NCBI RefSeq assembly: GCF_022179545.1
Contig: NZ_AP025518.1
Location: 1,488,001-1,552,000, forward strand
Direction of reading: 5' to 3'
DNA length: 64,000 nt
DNA from: Mycolicibacterium fortuitum subsp. fortuitum
Lineage (GTDB): Bacteria; Actinomycetota; Actinomycetes; Mycobacteriales; Mycobacteriaceae
A program made the position numbers and the translations under genes. The notes below the pieces were generated by a model, which saw only the letters and a program-made list of their open reading frames with translations, was not told the origin of the DNA and did no database searches. Positions 27,659 to 35,965 of this stretch are shown here, piece by piece; within the stretch, counting starts at the first letter, position 1; each line of letters starts with the position of its first letter.

Positions 27659-28540
27659 TCAGCCCGGCAGGACCAGGACCGGAACCGGGCTGTGCCGCAG
27701 GATCTTTGATCCGTGTGAGCCCAGGAAGACGCGAGCGACAGCGCCGCCGGGCGAGGTACCGATCGCCAGGATCTCACCCTCCAGCCAGTCGACGGCATCG
27801 AGGGCATCGCTCCAGTCGTTGCCGGTGACGACCTGCAGGTCTACCTCCTCACCGACGATCTTCTCGTCCTTCAACCGGATCAACGCTTGCTGGGCCTGTT
27901 TCGCCCACTCCTGCAGGATCGCGTCCTCGGCGTGCAGACCGACAGTCGACGGGTACATGTTGCGTCCGCGGACTGCGAAGGTGACCAGGCGCATCGGGGT
28001 GTTCAACCGCCGGCTCAGATCGGCGACCTGCTGCGCCACTGCGACTGCTTCGGGGGAACCGGGGTAGGCGCACGTGATGCGCGCCAGGGCACCGGCTTTC
28101 GGCCGCCGGTAGCCGCGCGGGCTGATCGCCAGTGGAACCGGGCAGCAGTGCAGCAGTCGCTCGGCGGTCGAGCCGACCACGACCTGTCCCAGTTGGCCCT
28201 CCGAAGCCGAGCCGAGCACGAGTATTTCTGCATCGAGCGCCACGACCGCCTCGAGCAGCCCGCCGGACACCGACCGGTGAGCGAATTTGTGGAAGCTGAC
28301 GGCGAGACCATCGTCGAGCGCGGTCACGTGCTGCCGCGCCTGCTCGGCCGACGATGCCGCCAACTGTGCTGCGTATTCGGCATATTCGGCATCGACGCGG
28401 GCCGGTGACGGGTTCAGCCAAGGTCGCGGAACGACGGTGGCGACCGCGAGTGAGGTGTTGAGGGTACGGGCCGCGCCGACAGCGAGGTGCAGCGCAGACG
28501 CCCCTGCCTTGCCCGCCAGGTATCCGACGACGACGGTCAT
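27659..28540 (-). CDS. Tandem universal stress protein
   Basis: 293 residues with two Usp domains (about 1-140 and 150-293). Nucleotide-binding loops are visible near the end of each: GSASEGQLGQVVVGSTAERL and GTSPGGAVARVFLGSHGSKI, both followed by the usual CPVPLAI/SPVPVLVLP strand. It overlaps the upstream permease gene by one base (TGATG), so it is translationally coupled and last in the ddaH-rocD-permease-usp operon. Its role in that operon is unclear; it may tie permease activity to energy state (speculative). Confidence 0.87.
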   Translation of the reverse strand: MTVVVGYLAGKAGASALHLAVGAARTLNTSLAVATVVPRPWLNPSPARVDAEYAEYAAQLAASSAEQARQHVTALDDGLAVSFHKFAHRSVSGGLLEAVVALDAEILVLGSASEGQLGQVVVGSTAERLLHCCPVPLAISPRGYRRPKAGALARITCAYPGSPEAVAVAQQVADLSRRLNTPMRLVTFAVRGRNMYPSTVGLHAEDAILQEWAKQAQQALIRLKDEKIVGEEVDLQVVTGNDWSDALDAVDWLEGEILAIGTSPGGAVARVFLGSHGSKILRHSPVPVLVLPG

Positions 28541-30045
28541 CAGGTCTCCTCGGCTCCGGGCGTGATCATCACGTCGTCCTCACCGGCCGCCGCGCCCGGG
28601 ATGTAGCCGTCGCCCCCGTCGTTGAGGGCGCTGTGATGGCGGCTCCACAGGAGGTAGAAGACCAGGACGAAGGCGACCCAGATGCTGAACCACAGCCAGG
28701 TGATACGGGGCAGGCCGTAGAGCACGAACAGGCAGGCCATCACCGAAAGGACCGGTGTCACCGGGTAACCGGGGACCTTGAACGCCCTGGGCAGGTTCGG
28801 TTCGCGCACCCGCAGGATGATCACGCCGATCGACACCACGATGAATGCCACCAGGGTGCCGATCGACACCAGATCCCAGAGGTAGTCCAACGGCACCAGT
28901 CCGGCCAACGTGCCGGTCACCGCGGCCACGACGATGGTGTTGTTCACCGGGGTCATGGTGCGCGGGTTCACCTTTGCGAACATCGGAGGCAGCAGGCCGT
29001 CACGACCCATGGCGAACAGGATGCGGGTCTGGCCGTACATCACCACGAGGGTGACCGAGAAGATCGAGATGACGGCGCCCATGGCAAGCACCGTGCTGGC
29101 CCAGGTCTGGCCGTGCAGGATGTTGGTGAGCATCACCGACAGTCCGGCCTCGGCCTGTGCGTCGGAACCGAATTCGTCGGCGGATTGGGTGCCCAGGCCG
29201 GCGAAAGCGACCAGGATGTAGACGCTGGTGACGACGATCAGCGCGCCGAGAATCGCGCGCGGCATGGTCTTCTGCGGGTTCTTCACCTCGTCGCCCGCGG
29301 TGGACACCGCGTCCAGGCCGATGAAGGTGAAGAAGATGGTGCTGGCCGCCGCGGTGATACCGGTGAATCCCTTGTCCCAGAATCCCGCGAAGTGGTCTGT
29401 GGTGAACGCGGTGAGAGCGATGGCCACGAACATGCCGAGCACGCACAGTTTCAGGATCACCATGACCGTGTTGACGGCCGCGGACTCGCTGGCGCCGCGG
29501 ATCAGCAGCAGCGCACACATGACGATCAGAATCGTGGCGGGCAGGTTGATCAGCCCTGGGTCGTCACCCCACGGGGCCGCGGACAGAGCGTGCGGTAACC
29601 GCCAGTGGAACACGTTCTCCAGCAGTTGGTTGAGATAGCCGCTCCAGCCGACCGCGGTGGCCGACATCGAGACACCGTATTCCAGCAGCAGGCAGGCCCC
29701 CACACCCATCGCGATGAACTCGCCCATGGTGGTGTAGGCGTAGGAGTATGTGGAACCCGAAACCGGCACTGTCGCGGCCATTTCGGCATAGCAGATGGCA
29801 GAAAGCCCGGCAGCGATCCCGGCCACCACGAACGACACCAGTACTGCGGGGCCGGCTTTGGGGACGGCCTGCTGCAGGACGATGAAGATCCCGGTGCCCA
29901 CCGTGGCGCCCACGCCGAACAGTGTCAGCTGGAAAGTGCCGATGCTTCGGCGGAGATGGTCGGATGCGCCGTGGGCGACGGGAGCTCCGGTGACGGGCCT
30001 TCGCCGAAGCATCTGGCCGGCCAGGTTGTTGGCTGGGGCGGACAT
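28540..30045 (-). CDS. Cationic amino acid permease (APC superfamily)
   Basis: 501 residues with about 12 to 14 membrane helices, ATG 30045 directly after AAGGAGGCACC. The first helix carries the APC substrate motif GVGATVGTGIFIVLQQAVPKAGPA. The overall layout, with EMAATVPVSGSTYSYAYTTMGE, is that of the CAT-type (cationic amino acid) permeases. Together with rocD and ddaH it fits uptake of arginine, ornithine or methylated arginine. It lies 27 bases after rocD and overlaps the usp start. Confidence 0.88.
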   Translation of the reverse strand: MSAPANNLAGQMLRRRPVTGAPVAHGASDHLRRSIGTFQLTLFGVGATVGTGIFIVLQQAVPKAGPAVLVSFVVAGIAAGLSAICYAEMAATVPVSGSTYSYAYTTMGEFIAMGVGACLLLEYGVSMSATAVGWSGYLNQLLENVFHWRLPHALSAAPWGDDPGLINLPATILIVMCALLLIRGASESAAVNTVMVILKLCVLGMFVAIALTAFTTDHFAGFWDKGFTGITAAASTIFFTFIGLDAVSTAGDEVKNPQKTMPRAILGALIVVTSVYILVAFAGLGTQSADEFGSDAQAEAGLSVMLTNILHGQTWASTVLAMGAVISIFSVTLVVMYGQTRILFAMGRDGLLPPMFAKVNPRTMTPVNNTIVVAAVTGTLAGLVPLDYLWDLVSIGTLVAFIVVSIGVIILRVREPNLPRAFKVPGYPVTPVLSVMACLFVLYGLPRITWLWFSIWVAFVLVFYLLWSRHHSALNDGGDGYIPGAAAGEDDVMITPGAEET

Positions 30046-30072
30046 GGTGCCTCCTTGCTGCCGGTCAACCGA

Positions 30073-31323
30073 TTATCGGCGCGCCTCGGCCAGGGTGTCG
30101 GCGAATCGGGCAACGGCCCAGTCGAGCTCGTCGGCTGTCACCACCAGCGGCGGAGCGAACCGCAGGGTCGATCCGTGCGTGTCCTTCACCAGCACGCCGC
30201 GTTCGGCCAAGGCCAGCCCGAACTGCTTGCCGGTGCCCAGGCTCGGGTCGATGTCCACTCCCGCCCACAGGCCGATGCCCCGCACGGCCGTCACGCCGTG
30301 CCCGATCAACGCGGTCAACCGCTCGTGTAGGTGGGCTCCGAGTTCGGTTGAGCGCAATTGGAACTCGCCCCGCCGCAGTATCTGCACCACGGTGGTGCCG
30401 ATGGTCGCGGCCAACGGGTTGCCTCCGAAGGTGGAGCCGTGCTCGCCTGGGTGCAACACGCCCAGCACGTCGCGGTCGGCCACGACCGCCGACAGTGGCA
30501 CCACGCCACCGCCCAGGGCCTTGCCGAGCAGGTACACATCGGGGACCACGCCCCAGTGCTCGCAGGCGAAGGTCCGCCCGGTGCGGGCCAGGCCGGATTG
30601 AATCTCGTCGGCGATCAGCAGCACGTTGTTGTCCGTACAGATGTCGCGGACGCGCGGCAGATAGCCGGCGGGCGGGACGATGATGCCCGCTTCTCCCTGG
30701 ATCGGCTCGATCAGGACGGCGGCCGTGTTCGTGTCGATCGCGTCGGCCAGTGCATGAGGGTCCCCGAAGGGCACCGAGCGGAAGCCGGGGGTGTAGGGGC
30801 CGAAGCCGCGGCGTGCCGTCTCGTCATCGGAGAAGCTGATGATCGTGGTGGTGCGGCCGTGGAAGTTGTTGTGGGCCACCACGATATTGGACTCTGAAGC
30901 CGGGACGCCCTTGACGTCGGTGGCCCATTTGCGGGCCACCTTGATTCCGCTCTCGACCGCCTCGGCGCCGCTGTTCATCGGCAGGACCATGTCTTTTCCG
31001 CACAATTCGGCCAGTGCCTGGGCGAATGGGCCGAGCGCCTCGGAGTGAAATGCGCGGCTCACCAGGGTCAGCCGGTCCAGTTGGGCGTGGGCGGACGCGA
31101 TGATCTCGGGGTTTCGGTGACCGAAGTTGACGGCGGAATAGGCGGCCAGGCAGTCGAGGTAGCGCCGGCCGGACACGTCGGTGATCCAGGCTCCCTCGGC
31201 GCTTTTCGCGACGACGGGCAACGGTGAATAGTTGTGGGCGACGTGGCGAGCGTCGAGCGCGATCGCGGTGGCGGTCGCAGGGTCTGAGGTGGCCTCGCTG
31301 TCCACACTGTCCAGGATGGTCAT
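30073..31323 (-). CDS. rocD: Ornithine aminotransferase
   Basis: 416-residue class-III PLP aminotransferase converting ornithine and 2-oxoglutarate to glutamate semialdehyde and glutamate. D239 (ADEIQSG) and the PLP lysine K268 (YLLGKALGGG) are visible. The ATG at 31323 overlaps the ddaH stop (ATGA); the frame stays open upstream but that part reads antisense-like sequence inside ddaH. M. tuberculosis has this gene split in two (Rv2321c-Rv2322c); here it is intact. Coupled to ddaH and the permease in one operon. Confidence 0.92.
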   Translation of the reverse strand: MTILDSVDSEATSDPATATAIALDARHVAHNYSPLPVVAKSAEGAWITDVSGRRYLDCLAAYSAVNFGHRNPEIIASAHAQLDRLTLVSRAFHSEALGPFAQALAELCGKDMVLPMNSGAEAVESGIKVARKWATDVKGVPASESNIVVAHNNFHGRTTTIISFSDDETARRGFGPYTPGFRSVPFGDPHALADAIDTNTAAVLIEPIQGEAGIIVPPAGYLPRVRDICTDNNVLLIADEIQSGLARTGRTFACEHWGVVPDVYLLGKALGGGVVPLSAVVADRDVLGVLHPGEHGSTFGGNPLAATIGTTVVQILRRGEFQLRSTELGAHLHERLTALIGHGVTAVRGIGLWAGVDIDPSLGTGKQFGLALAERGVLVKDTHGSTLRFAPPLVVTADELDWAVARFADTLAEARR

Positions 31324-32186
31324 CGATAGCGCTCCAGGGTGCAGCATTTGACGGATCCACCGCCCTTGAGCAGTTCGGTGAGCTCGACGCCGACCGGCTC
31401 GAAACCGGCCCGGCGCAGTTGGTGTGCGAATCCCGTAGCGGCCGCCGGCATCACGACGTGCCGCCCGTCGGAAACCACGTTGAGGCCGAGGACATAGGCG
31501 TCGGCGGAGCTCACTTCGATCGCGTCGCCGAACAGGTGGGTCAGCCGCTTTCGGGAGTCGTCGCTGAAGGCCGGGGGATAGTAGGCGATCGTCGAATCGT
31601 CGAGCACGGCCAGCGCGGTGTCGAGGTGGTAGAAGCGCGGGTCGACGAGTTCCAGGCTGACCACGTGGAGGCCGGTGGCGTGCGCGATCTCGTCGTGGGC
31701 AAGGCGATCGGTGCGAAAACCATACCCGGCCAACAGGGTTGACCCGACCAGCAAGAGGTCGCCCTGGCCTTCGTTGACGTGGTCGGTGAACACGGTGCGA
31801 TAGCCGGCTGCAGACATCCACTCGGCGTAGGCGGCGGCCTCGCCTGCGCGTTGTGGATAGGCGAAGCGCGCGACGACGGCAGTGTCTCCGAGCAGGAAGC
31901 CGCCGTTGGCGGCGTAGACCATGTCGGGTAGGCCGCTGCGCGGCGTCACGAGGTCGACGGTGTGACCAAGGTCGACATACACCTGGCGTAGTACTTCCCA
32001 CTGCGTCAGCGCGAGCGTGGTGTCCACGGGCGTGGAGGTGTCCATCCATGGATTGATGGCGTATTCGACGGTGAAGTACTCCGGGGCGGTCATGGCGTAG
32101 TGGCGGGTGGTCGCGGTCCGTGCGGATGACTCTGCGGCCCGGGGTTCGGGCACAGCCTGGGGCATGACTTCCTCGAAAATCGTCAT
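31320..32186 (-). CDS. ddaH: Dimethylarginine dimethylaminohydrolase-like amidinohydrolase
   Basis: 288-residue member of the amidinotransferase/arginine-deiminase superfamily. FTVEYAINPWMD at the N-terminus, the substrate/acid segment MVYAANGGFLLGD, the catalytic histidine in FYHLDTALAVLDD and the C-terminal nucleophile in GGGSVKCCTLE (probably C281) are all present. It may hydrolyse methylated arginine to citrulline and dimethylamine; an arginine- or ornithine-related reaction is possible. It heads the operon divergent from the AsnC regulator and matches the Rv2323c-Rv2324 arrangement. Confidence 0.85.
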   Translation of the reverse strand: MTIFEEVMPQAVPEPRAAESSARTATTRHYAMTAPEYFTVEYAINPWMDTSTPVDTTLALTQWEVLRQVYVDLGHTVDLVTPRSGLPDMVYAANGGFLLGDTAVVARFAYPQRAGEAAAYAEWMSAAGYRTVFTDHVNEGQGDLLLVGSTLLAGYGFRTDRLAHDEIAHATGLHVVSLELVDPRFYHLDTALAVLDDSTIAYYPPAFSDDSRKRLTHLFGDAIEVSSADAYVLGLNVVSDGRHVVMPAAATGFAHQLRRAGFEPVGVELTELLKGGGSVKCCTLERYR

Positions 32187-32210
32187 GAATCGACGATAGG
32201 AAGCAGGTGT

Positions 32211-32238
32211 GACGCAATCAATCGCTCTCTGTTGCGTC
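32211..32238. promoter_or_regulatory. Candidate AsnC operator between ddaH and asnC
   Basis: A perfect inverted repeat GACGCAA (32211-32217) and TTGCGTC (32232-32238), 14 bases apart, in the 113-bp divergent intergenic region. The dyad spacing is about two helical turns centre to centre, which suits a dimeric Lrp/AsnC regulator. The region is also AT-richer than its surroundings (GGGATATATTGCAT). Confidence 0.6.
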
Positions 32239-32299
32239 TAAGTCAGGGATATATTGCATGAACCATCGTATTGCGGCGGTTTGTTGCGTGGAGGTCGAC

Positions 32300-32746
32300 A
32301 TGGAGCGTCTGGACGACACCGACGAACGGATCCTCGCCGAACTCACCGAGAACGCCAGGGCGACATTCGCAGAGATCGGGCAGCGGGTGAATCTGTCGGC
32401 GCCGGCGGTCAAGCGCCGGGTCGATCGCATGGTGGCGGGCGGGGTGATCCGGGGATTCACGACCGTGGTCGACCGCAACGTCCTGGGCTGGCGCACCGAG
32501 GCGTACGTGCAGGTGTTCTGCCAGGGCACCATCGCCCCGGATCAGTTGCGGGCAGCCTGGATCGACATCCCCGAGGTGGTCAGCGCGGCCACGGTCACCG
32601 GCACCGCCGACGCCATCCTGCACGTGCTGGCCCGCGACATGCGCCATCTCGAGGAGGCGCTGGAACGCATCCGCTCAACTGCCCGCATCGAGCGCAGCGA
32701 GAGCATCGTGGTTCTCACCAATGTCATCGACCGGGGCCGGTCGTGA
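32300..32746 (+). CDS. Lrp/AsnC-family regulator
   Basis: 148 residues from ATG 32300, five bases after GGAGG at 32290-32294; an earlier ATG at 32258 lacks a ribosome site and would overlap the operator region. N-terminal winged helix-turn-helix (LDDTDERILAELTENAR...LSAPAVKRRVDRM) followed by the RAM ligand domain (AYVQVFCQG...VTGTADAILHVLARD). It is divergent from ddaH and is probably the local regulator of that operon, sensing an amino acid. Confidence 0.9.
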   Translation: MERLDDTDERILAELTENARATFAEIGQRVNLSAPAVKRRVDRMVAGGVIRGFTTVVDRNVLGWRTEAYVQVFCQGTIAPDQLRAAWIDIPEVVSAATVTGTADAILHVLARDMRHLEEALERIRSTARIERSESIVVLTNVIDRGRS

Positions 32747-32828
32747 GCACAGTTGTGATCTGAGGCGGGGGCCTGCGCAAACGTAGGGTGGCGCACAACG
32801 CTCAACCTCGATCGTGTAAAAACCCCAC

Positions 32829-34016
32829 GTGACTACTTCAACGGGATCAGCGGCGGGCATCGTCATCGTCGGCGGTGGCTTGGCTGCGGCCCGGACGGCC
32901 GAACAGCTGCGCCGGTCGGAGTACGCCGGGCCCATCACGATCGTCAGCGACGAGGACCATCTGCCCTACGACCGGCCGCCGCTGTCCAAGGAAGTGCTGC
33001 GCGCCGAGACGGACGACGTCACGCTCAAGCCCGCCGAGTTCTACGCCGAGAACGACATCACGCTGCGGCTCGGCTCTGCGGCGCAATCGGTGGACACCGC
33101 CGCCAAGACACTGAAGCTCGCCGACGGCAGCGACGTCGCCTACGACGAGCTGATCATCGCCACCGGGCTGGTACCCAAGCGCATCCGGTCGTTCGGCGAT
33201 CTGGCCGGGATCCATGTGCTGCGTTCGTACGACGAGAGCATGGCCCTGCGCAAGCAGGCCGGCAACGCCCGCCGTGCCGTGGTGGTCGGTGCGGGCTTCA
33301 TCGGCTGCGAGGTGGCCGCGAGCCTGCGCAAGCTCGGCGTCGAGGTGGTGCTCGTGGAGCCGCAGCCGACACCGCTGGCTTCGGTGCTGGGCGAGCAGAT
33401 CGGTGCGTTGGTGACCCGGCTGCACCAGGCCGAGGGTGTCGACGTGCGGTGCGGTGTCGGGGTGAACGAGGTGCGCGGCTCGGACAGGGTCGAGGGGGTG
33501 GTGCTGGGCGACGGCACCGAACTCGATGCCGATCTGGTGGTGGTCGGCATCGGTTCGCATCCGGCCGTGGATTGGCTCGAAGGCAGCGGGATCGCACTCG
33601 ACAACGGCGTGGTGTGCGACGAGGTCGGTCGCTCCAGCGCAGCCAATGTGTGGGCCATCGGCGATGTCGCGTCCTGGCGCGATCACGTGGGCGACCAAGC
33701 GCGCGTTGAGCATTGGAGCAACGTCGCCGACCAGGCGCGGGCCATGGTGCCCGCGATCCTTGGCCAGGAGGCTTCGCCTGTGGTGTCGGTGCCGTATTTC
33801 TGGAGCGATCAGTACGACGTCAAGATTCAGTGCCTGGGTGAGCCCGAGGCCGACGATGTCGTGCACGTGGTCGAGGACGACGGACGCAAGTTCCTGGCCT
33901 TCTACGAGCGTGACGGCGTGGTGGTCGGCGTGGTCGGTGGCGGCATGCCCGGCAAGGTGATGAAGGCCCGCAGCAAGATCGCTGCAGGCGCCCCCATCTC
34001 CGACGTCCTGGGCTGA
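32829..34016 (+). CDS. FAD-dependent ferredoxin-reductase-like oxidoreductase
   Basis: 395 residues, GTG start. Two dinucleotide folds are visible: GIVIVGGGLAAARTAE for FAD near residue 10 and AVVVGAGFIGCEVAA for NAD(P) near 150. The FAD-closing motif VWAIGDVASW is near 277. The C-terminal domain (QYDVKIQCLGEP) is typical of reductases serving ferredoxins of cytochrome P450 or Rieske systems. It matches Rv0688, next to Rv0687 in M. tuberculosis; here an arginine operon separates the two. It could serve the P450 at 46184, but no ferredoxin gene is present to show this. Confidence 0.87.
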   Translation: MTTSTGSAAGIVIVGGGLAAARTAEQLRRSEYAGPITIVSDEDHLPYDRPPLSKEVLRAETDDVTLKPAEFYAENDITLRLGSAAQSVDTAAKTLKLADGSDVAYDELIIATGLVPKRIRSFGDLAGIHVLRSYDESMALRKQAGNARRAVVVGAGFIGCEVAASLRKLGVEVVLVEPQPTPLASVLGEQIGALVTRLHQAEGVDVRCGVGVNEVRGSDRVEGVVLGDGTELDADLVVVGIGSHPAVDWLEGSGIALDNGVVCDEVGRSSAANVWAIGDVASWRDHVGDQARVEHWSNVADQARAMVPAILGQEASPVVSVPYFWSDQYDVKIQCLGEPEADDVVHVVEDDGRKFLAFYERDGVVVGVVGGGMPGKVMKARSKIAAGAPISDVLG

Positions 34017-34024
34017 CTTCCCCT

Positions 34025-34077
34025 GCGATTTGGGTGCATCCGGTAACGCCTGCCGTTACTGAATGCACCCAAATCGC
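34025..34077. terminator. Bidirectional hairpin between convergent genes
   Basis: A perfect 15-bp outer stem (34025-34039 and 34063-34077) with a nested GTAACG/CGTTAC stem inside. It lies exactly between the reductase stop and the VOC gene stop, so it probably serves both strands. Confidence 0.8.
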
Positions 34078-34078
34078 G

Positions 34079-35359
34079 TCAGAACTGGCCGAGGTAGAAC
34101 CGGCATCCCTGATCGTCGGTGCACTCGGCCATCACGCCGTAGTCCTGCCGTGACGGCTGCTGCAGTACGGTGCCCCCGGCTTCGATGACCCGGCTGACCG
34201 CGGCGTCGATATCGGCGACTGTCCACATCGGCACGGTGGTGGTCTGCTCGGCGCCGCCGGCCATCCCCGACATCGGCCGGCTGCCCTGGACACCCCAGCC
34301 GTCGTCGATCCGGCCGGGCTCGAAGGTCCAGAACAGCACTCGGCTGTAGAACTGCTTGAACGTCGTCGAATCCGGAACCTCGTAGGTGATGTACGAAAGT
34401 TCGCCCGGCCCACTGCCGTTGAGCTCGGGCCGCGGGGTTTCCCCGGCAGGCAGGAACACCGCGAACGGTGCGCCGGTCGGGTCGGTGGCCTCCAGCACGG
34501 TGCCGAAGTCGAACTCCCGGGTCTGGCCGGGTTCGCCGCCGCCGGACACGATCGCCCGGCGGGCCCCGTCCAGATCGGTCACCGCGTAGCAGCAGAACAA
34601 GGTTCCGGCTCCGGCGACACCGGAGATTCCGATGGGCTGCCGGGTGTTGGTGACCTGGCCGGTGGCAGGGTCGTAGGTCCAGCCCAGCACGTGGCCGTAG
34701 AAGGCGGCGGCCCGTTCGGCGTCGGGAGCCCACACCGAGACATAGCCGACGTCGCCGTGCTGGATCTGAACAGTGGCCCCGGTCGCCGGTCCGGACAGCA
34801 TCCAGCGGTGACCCGACGGGTCGATGATCGCGGCGTTGCGCGTGCCGTAATTCTCGTACGGTTCCCTCTGGACCTGCGCACCGAGGATCCTGGCTCGCTC
34901 CAGCGCTGCGTCGGTATCGGGGACCTCCAGCATCAGGCTGACCGAATTGGCCTGGGGTGACGGTGCTTTGAGGCCTATCTCGGGATACTCGTCGGCGAGG
35001 TACAAGACGCCGCCGGCGAGTTCGAGTTCGGCGTGCCCGATGCGCCCGTCGTCCATCACGATGGGTTCACCGATCTCTACCGCGCCGAGGGCATCGACGT
35101 ACCAGGCGATCGCGGCGCGGGCATCGGGCACGGTCAGGTAGGGCACGACTGCGGACCGCGGGGGAGCCGTGGCAGCAGACGGCTCGTTCAGTTCGGCGAT
35201 GGCGGTTTCGGTTCCACTCATGTCAACTCCTTGGGTGCGTTCGGGAAGGGTGAGCGCCGATTCCAGCCGCGCGCGCAGCCGGGCCGCGAACGCGGGGTCG
35301 GGGGAGACCGGCTGGTCGTTGCCGTTGAGCACGGTCAGCGGATCGTGGCTGTTGGTCAC
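34079..35359 (-). CDS. Triple-VOC (glyoxalase-fold) protein coupled to a sigma factor
   Basis: 426 residues from GTG 35359, which overlaps the sigma-factor stop (GTGA) and follows GGAGGGAGG. Three VOC domains are visible at about residues 69-190 (VVPYLTVPDARAAIAWY), 204-304 (GYVSVWAPDAERAAAFYG) and 319-425 (ELSYITYEVPDSTTFKQFYS). The first 46 residues are a separate segment with a charged helix (PDPAFAARLRARLE). A second start, ATG 35221 at residue 47, has its own AAGGAG site, so a shorter form may also be made. Reaction unknown; VOC folds host glyoxalases, dioxygenases and binding proteins. The sigma coupling suggests a sensory or regulatory role (inference). Confidence 0.82.
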   Translation of the reverse strand: MTNSHDPLTVLNGNDQPVSPDPAFAARLRARLESALTLPERTQGVDMSGTETAIAELNEPSAATAPPRSAVVPYLTVPDARAAIAWYVDALGAVEIGEPIVMDDGRIGHAELELAGGVLYLADEYPEIGLKAPSPQANSVSLMLEVPDTDAALERARILGAQVQREPYENYGTRNAAIIDPSGHRWMLSGPATGATVQIQHGDVGYVSVWAPDAERAAAFYGHVLGWTYDPATGQVTNTRQPIGISGVAGAGTLFCCYAVTDLDGARRAIVSGGGEPGQTREFDFGTVLEATDPTGAPFAVFLPAGETPRPELNGSGPGELSYITYEVPDSTTFKQFYSRVLFWTFEPGRIDDGWGVQGSRPMSGMAGGAEQTTTVPMWTVADIDAAVSRVIEAGGTVLQQPSRQDYGVMAECTDDQGCRFYLGQF

Positions 35360-35940
35360 GGCGTCCCTCCCTCCGGTGTCGGGTATTCGGATCTGAAGGC
35401 GCGGCGGGCGCGCACCAGGAGGGCCTCGGTGGCGTGCACCGTGCGGCCGATCAGCTCGGCACACTCGCCCACCGAACAGTCGTCGAGGTAGCGCAGCGCC
35501 AGTACCGTCCGGTGGTGTTGGGGCAGACGGGCCAAAACCGCCTCGGCGACAATGCGATCCAGTTCCGCGTCCCAGTCGTCGACGGGATCCGCCGGTTCGG
35601 GTATCTCCGCCACCGGCACATCGAACCGGTCATGGCGACGCCGGTAGTGGTCGGCGAGTTTGTGCCGTGCCACTCCGATGAGCCAGGGCACCGACATCGG
35701 CGGCGGCGACGGTTTGCGGGCCGCGTCCATCGCGGCCAGGAACGTCTCCGACGTCAGGTCCTCGGCGGTTCCGCGGTCACCGCAGCGTCGCACGAAGTAC
35801 CCGTATACCGCCGGCAGGGCTTCGTCGTACAGGTTCAGCAGCGCCCGCGGAGCGTCTGTTTCGGCGCTCACACCCTTATCGTCGCCGTCGGGCACCGAAC
35901 TCCGACGGCCTTGGGCGAAGTTTTTTCGCCGGAAAACCAT
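35356..35940 (-). CDS. ECF RNA polymerase sigma factor
   Basis: 194 residues from ATG 35940; GTG 35871 is a plausible later start that would remove a basic 23-residue leader. Sigma-2 region (LYDEALPAVYGYFVRRCGD...AEDLTSETFLAAM...PWLIGVARHKLADHYRR) and sigma-4 region (LPQHHRTVLALRYLDDCSVGECAELIGRTVHATEALLVRARRAF) are intact. No anti-sigma factor with a zinc or membrane domain is encoded nearby. Its stop overlaps the start of the VOC protein, making that the best candidate partner. Confidence 0.88.
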   Translation of the reverse strand: MVFRRKNFAQGRRSSVPDGDDKGVSAETDAPRALLNLYDEALPAVYGYFVRRCGDRGTAEDLTSETFLAAMDAARKPSPPPMSVPWLIGVARHKLADHYRRRHDRFDVPVAEIPEPADPVDDWDAELDRIVAEAVLARLPQHHRTVLALRYLDDCSVGECAELIGRTVHATEALLVRARRAFRSEYPTPEGGTP

Positions 35941-35965
35941 TGGCGCCGGTCAGGGGAGGTGCGTC

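Noticed and set aside
31324..32217. Fusion of rocD with an upstream Arg/Pro-rich segment
   Set aside because: The segment is the shadow of ddaH in another frame; rocD starts at the ATGA overlap.
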